From assembly GCA_020723255.1 (NCBI GenBank), contig DYJH01000014.1:1-37346 (forward strand): DNA of 37,346 bases. Reading direction: 5' to 3'. The notes under the pieces were generated by a model that saw only the letters and a list, made by a program, of their open reading frames with translations, was not told the origin of the DNA and searched no databases. The stretch's first letter is position 1. Each line of letters opens with the position of its first letter. Positions 36,688 through 37,346 of this stretch are shown here, one piece after another. The stretch is from Desulfonema limicola. Lineage in GTDB: Bacteria > Desulfobacterota > Desulfobacteria > Desulfobacterales > RPRI01. The translations under genes were made by a program, and so were the position numbers.

Positions 36688-36999
36688 AAAATTCTCCGAA
36701 TATTACAAAGTGCAGTTGATGCCAAGCAAACAGGAACCACAGGAACAATTGAATAAATCTAATACAATGATTTTCTCGAGCATGTGCTTTGTTTATCACA
36801 TACCAAAAGGAAAACTTCGTGTCAAGGTGAGATGCAACCGCTCAATATTTTCGGTTGGTTTTTTTTCGAAACAGCAAGAGTACAAAAAGAATTTTTAATA
36901 ATCTAATGCTTTTTGCCAATTAATCATGAATTTACATCAAATGCATTATTTGATTATTTTTTAAAATATATTACAATAATACTGTCAAATATTAACAAT

Positions 37000-37021
37000 A
37001 AATTGCAACAGTTTGCAATTT
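37000..37021. promoter_or_regulatory. Perfect dyad AAATTGCAA-cagt-TTGCAATTT (candidate operator/enhancer)
   Basis: 9-bp arms, 4-nt spacer in an AT-rich intergenic region, 58 nt before a sigma-54-like element. Confidence 0.45.
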
Positions 37022-37079
37022 GAAAGATAACAAACTTAAAGCAATTTATAATATTCTGATATTACTACACAAAATATAA

Positions 37080-37095
37080 TGGCACGATCTATGCT
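37080..37095 (+). promoter_or_regulatory. Candidate sigma-54 (-24/-12) promoter tggcacgatctatgct
   Basis: Matches TGGCACG-N4-TTGCW except one T->A in the -12 element. Confidence 0.45.
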
Positions 37096-37308
37096 GATAA
37101 TTTTATAAACTCATTTGGGGCATATATAACAGCAAAGCAATAAATCATAGATAAAGATAACTATAAAAAAGATAAATGAATTCTCTTTAGTGTGTCAAAT
37201 CAATGGAAAGCCTGAAAAGAGGTTAAATCTATGTAAGCTGACATTGAACATTACTTACAAGAAAGGAGGGTTCTTTGTATGGACAAAGGAGGAGGATAAG
37301 AGGGGGGT

Positions 37309-37346
37309 ATGAAAGTAAAGGCGCATATCTGTAAGCTTGTTTTGTA
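37309..37346 (+). CDS. Possible start of a further CDS (MKVKAHICKLVL…), truncated by window
   Basis: ATG after purine-rich gaggggggt; only 12 codons visible. Confidence 0.35.
   Translation, partial: MKVKAHICKLVL

Noticed and set aside
1-37346. tRNA, rRNA, CRISPR arrays or recognizable riboswitches (including a molybdenum-cofactor riboswitch)
   Set aside because: None recognised by eye on either strand; covariance-model scans (tRNAscan-SE, Infernal/Rfam) would be needed to exclude them formally.

Overview
37.3-kb window, probably from an anaerobic bacterium of Desulfobacterota/Syntrophobacteria type (taxonomy inferred from gene content only). A block of about 32 kb, nearly all on the + strand (2605-34765), encodes an unusually molybdo-/tungstoenzyme-rich catabolic island. 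It contains: (i) a xanthine-dehydrogenase-family set whose FAD subunit carries the four-Cys insertion typical of 4-hydroxybenzoyl-CoA reductase beta subunits, followed by a 2Fe-2S subunit and two tandem Mo subunits; (ii) four DMSO-reductase-family Mo-bisPGD catalytic subunits without classical FeS or membrane partner subunits; (iii) a tungsten aldehyde:ferredoxin oxidoreductase with a 2x[4Fe-4S] ferredoxin; (iv) two CCG-domain (HdrB/GlpC-like) Fe-S proteins, an exported flavoprotein, an MFS carrier, lipocalin/CrtC-like proteins, an EthD-repeat protein, an SDR, a DapB-like dehydrogenase, two APH-type kinases and a secreted tannase/feruloyl-esterase-like hydrolase. The block is bracketed by two paralogous minus-strand regulators combining an XRE HTH, an unknown sensor-like region and an IS1/InsA-like zinc-ribbon/HTH. 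Gene debris (Mo-hydroxylase fragment, internally deleted CrtC-like paralogue, PAS-kinase remnant, ISAzo13-like transposase 5' end) shows active duplication and decay. The main novelty candidates are the divergent DMSO-reductase-family paralogues (Asp replacing one Fe-S Cys in three; Phe at the predicted Mo-ligand position in the fourth), their repeated pairing with lipocalin-like proteins, and the twin chimeric regulators. Substrate is unknown; an aromatic/polyphenol-type compound is a reasonable inference. All homology statements are from unaided reading, with no database search.
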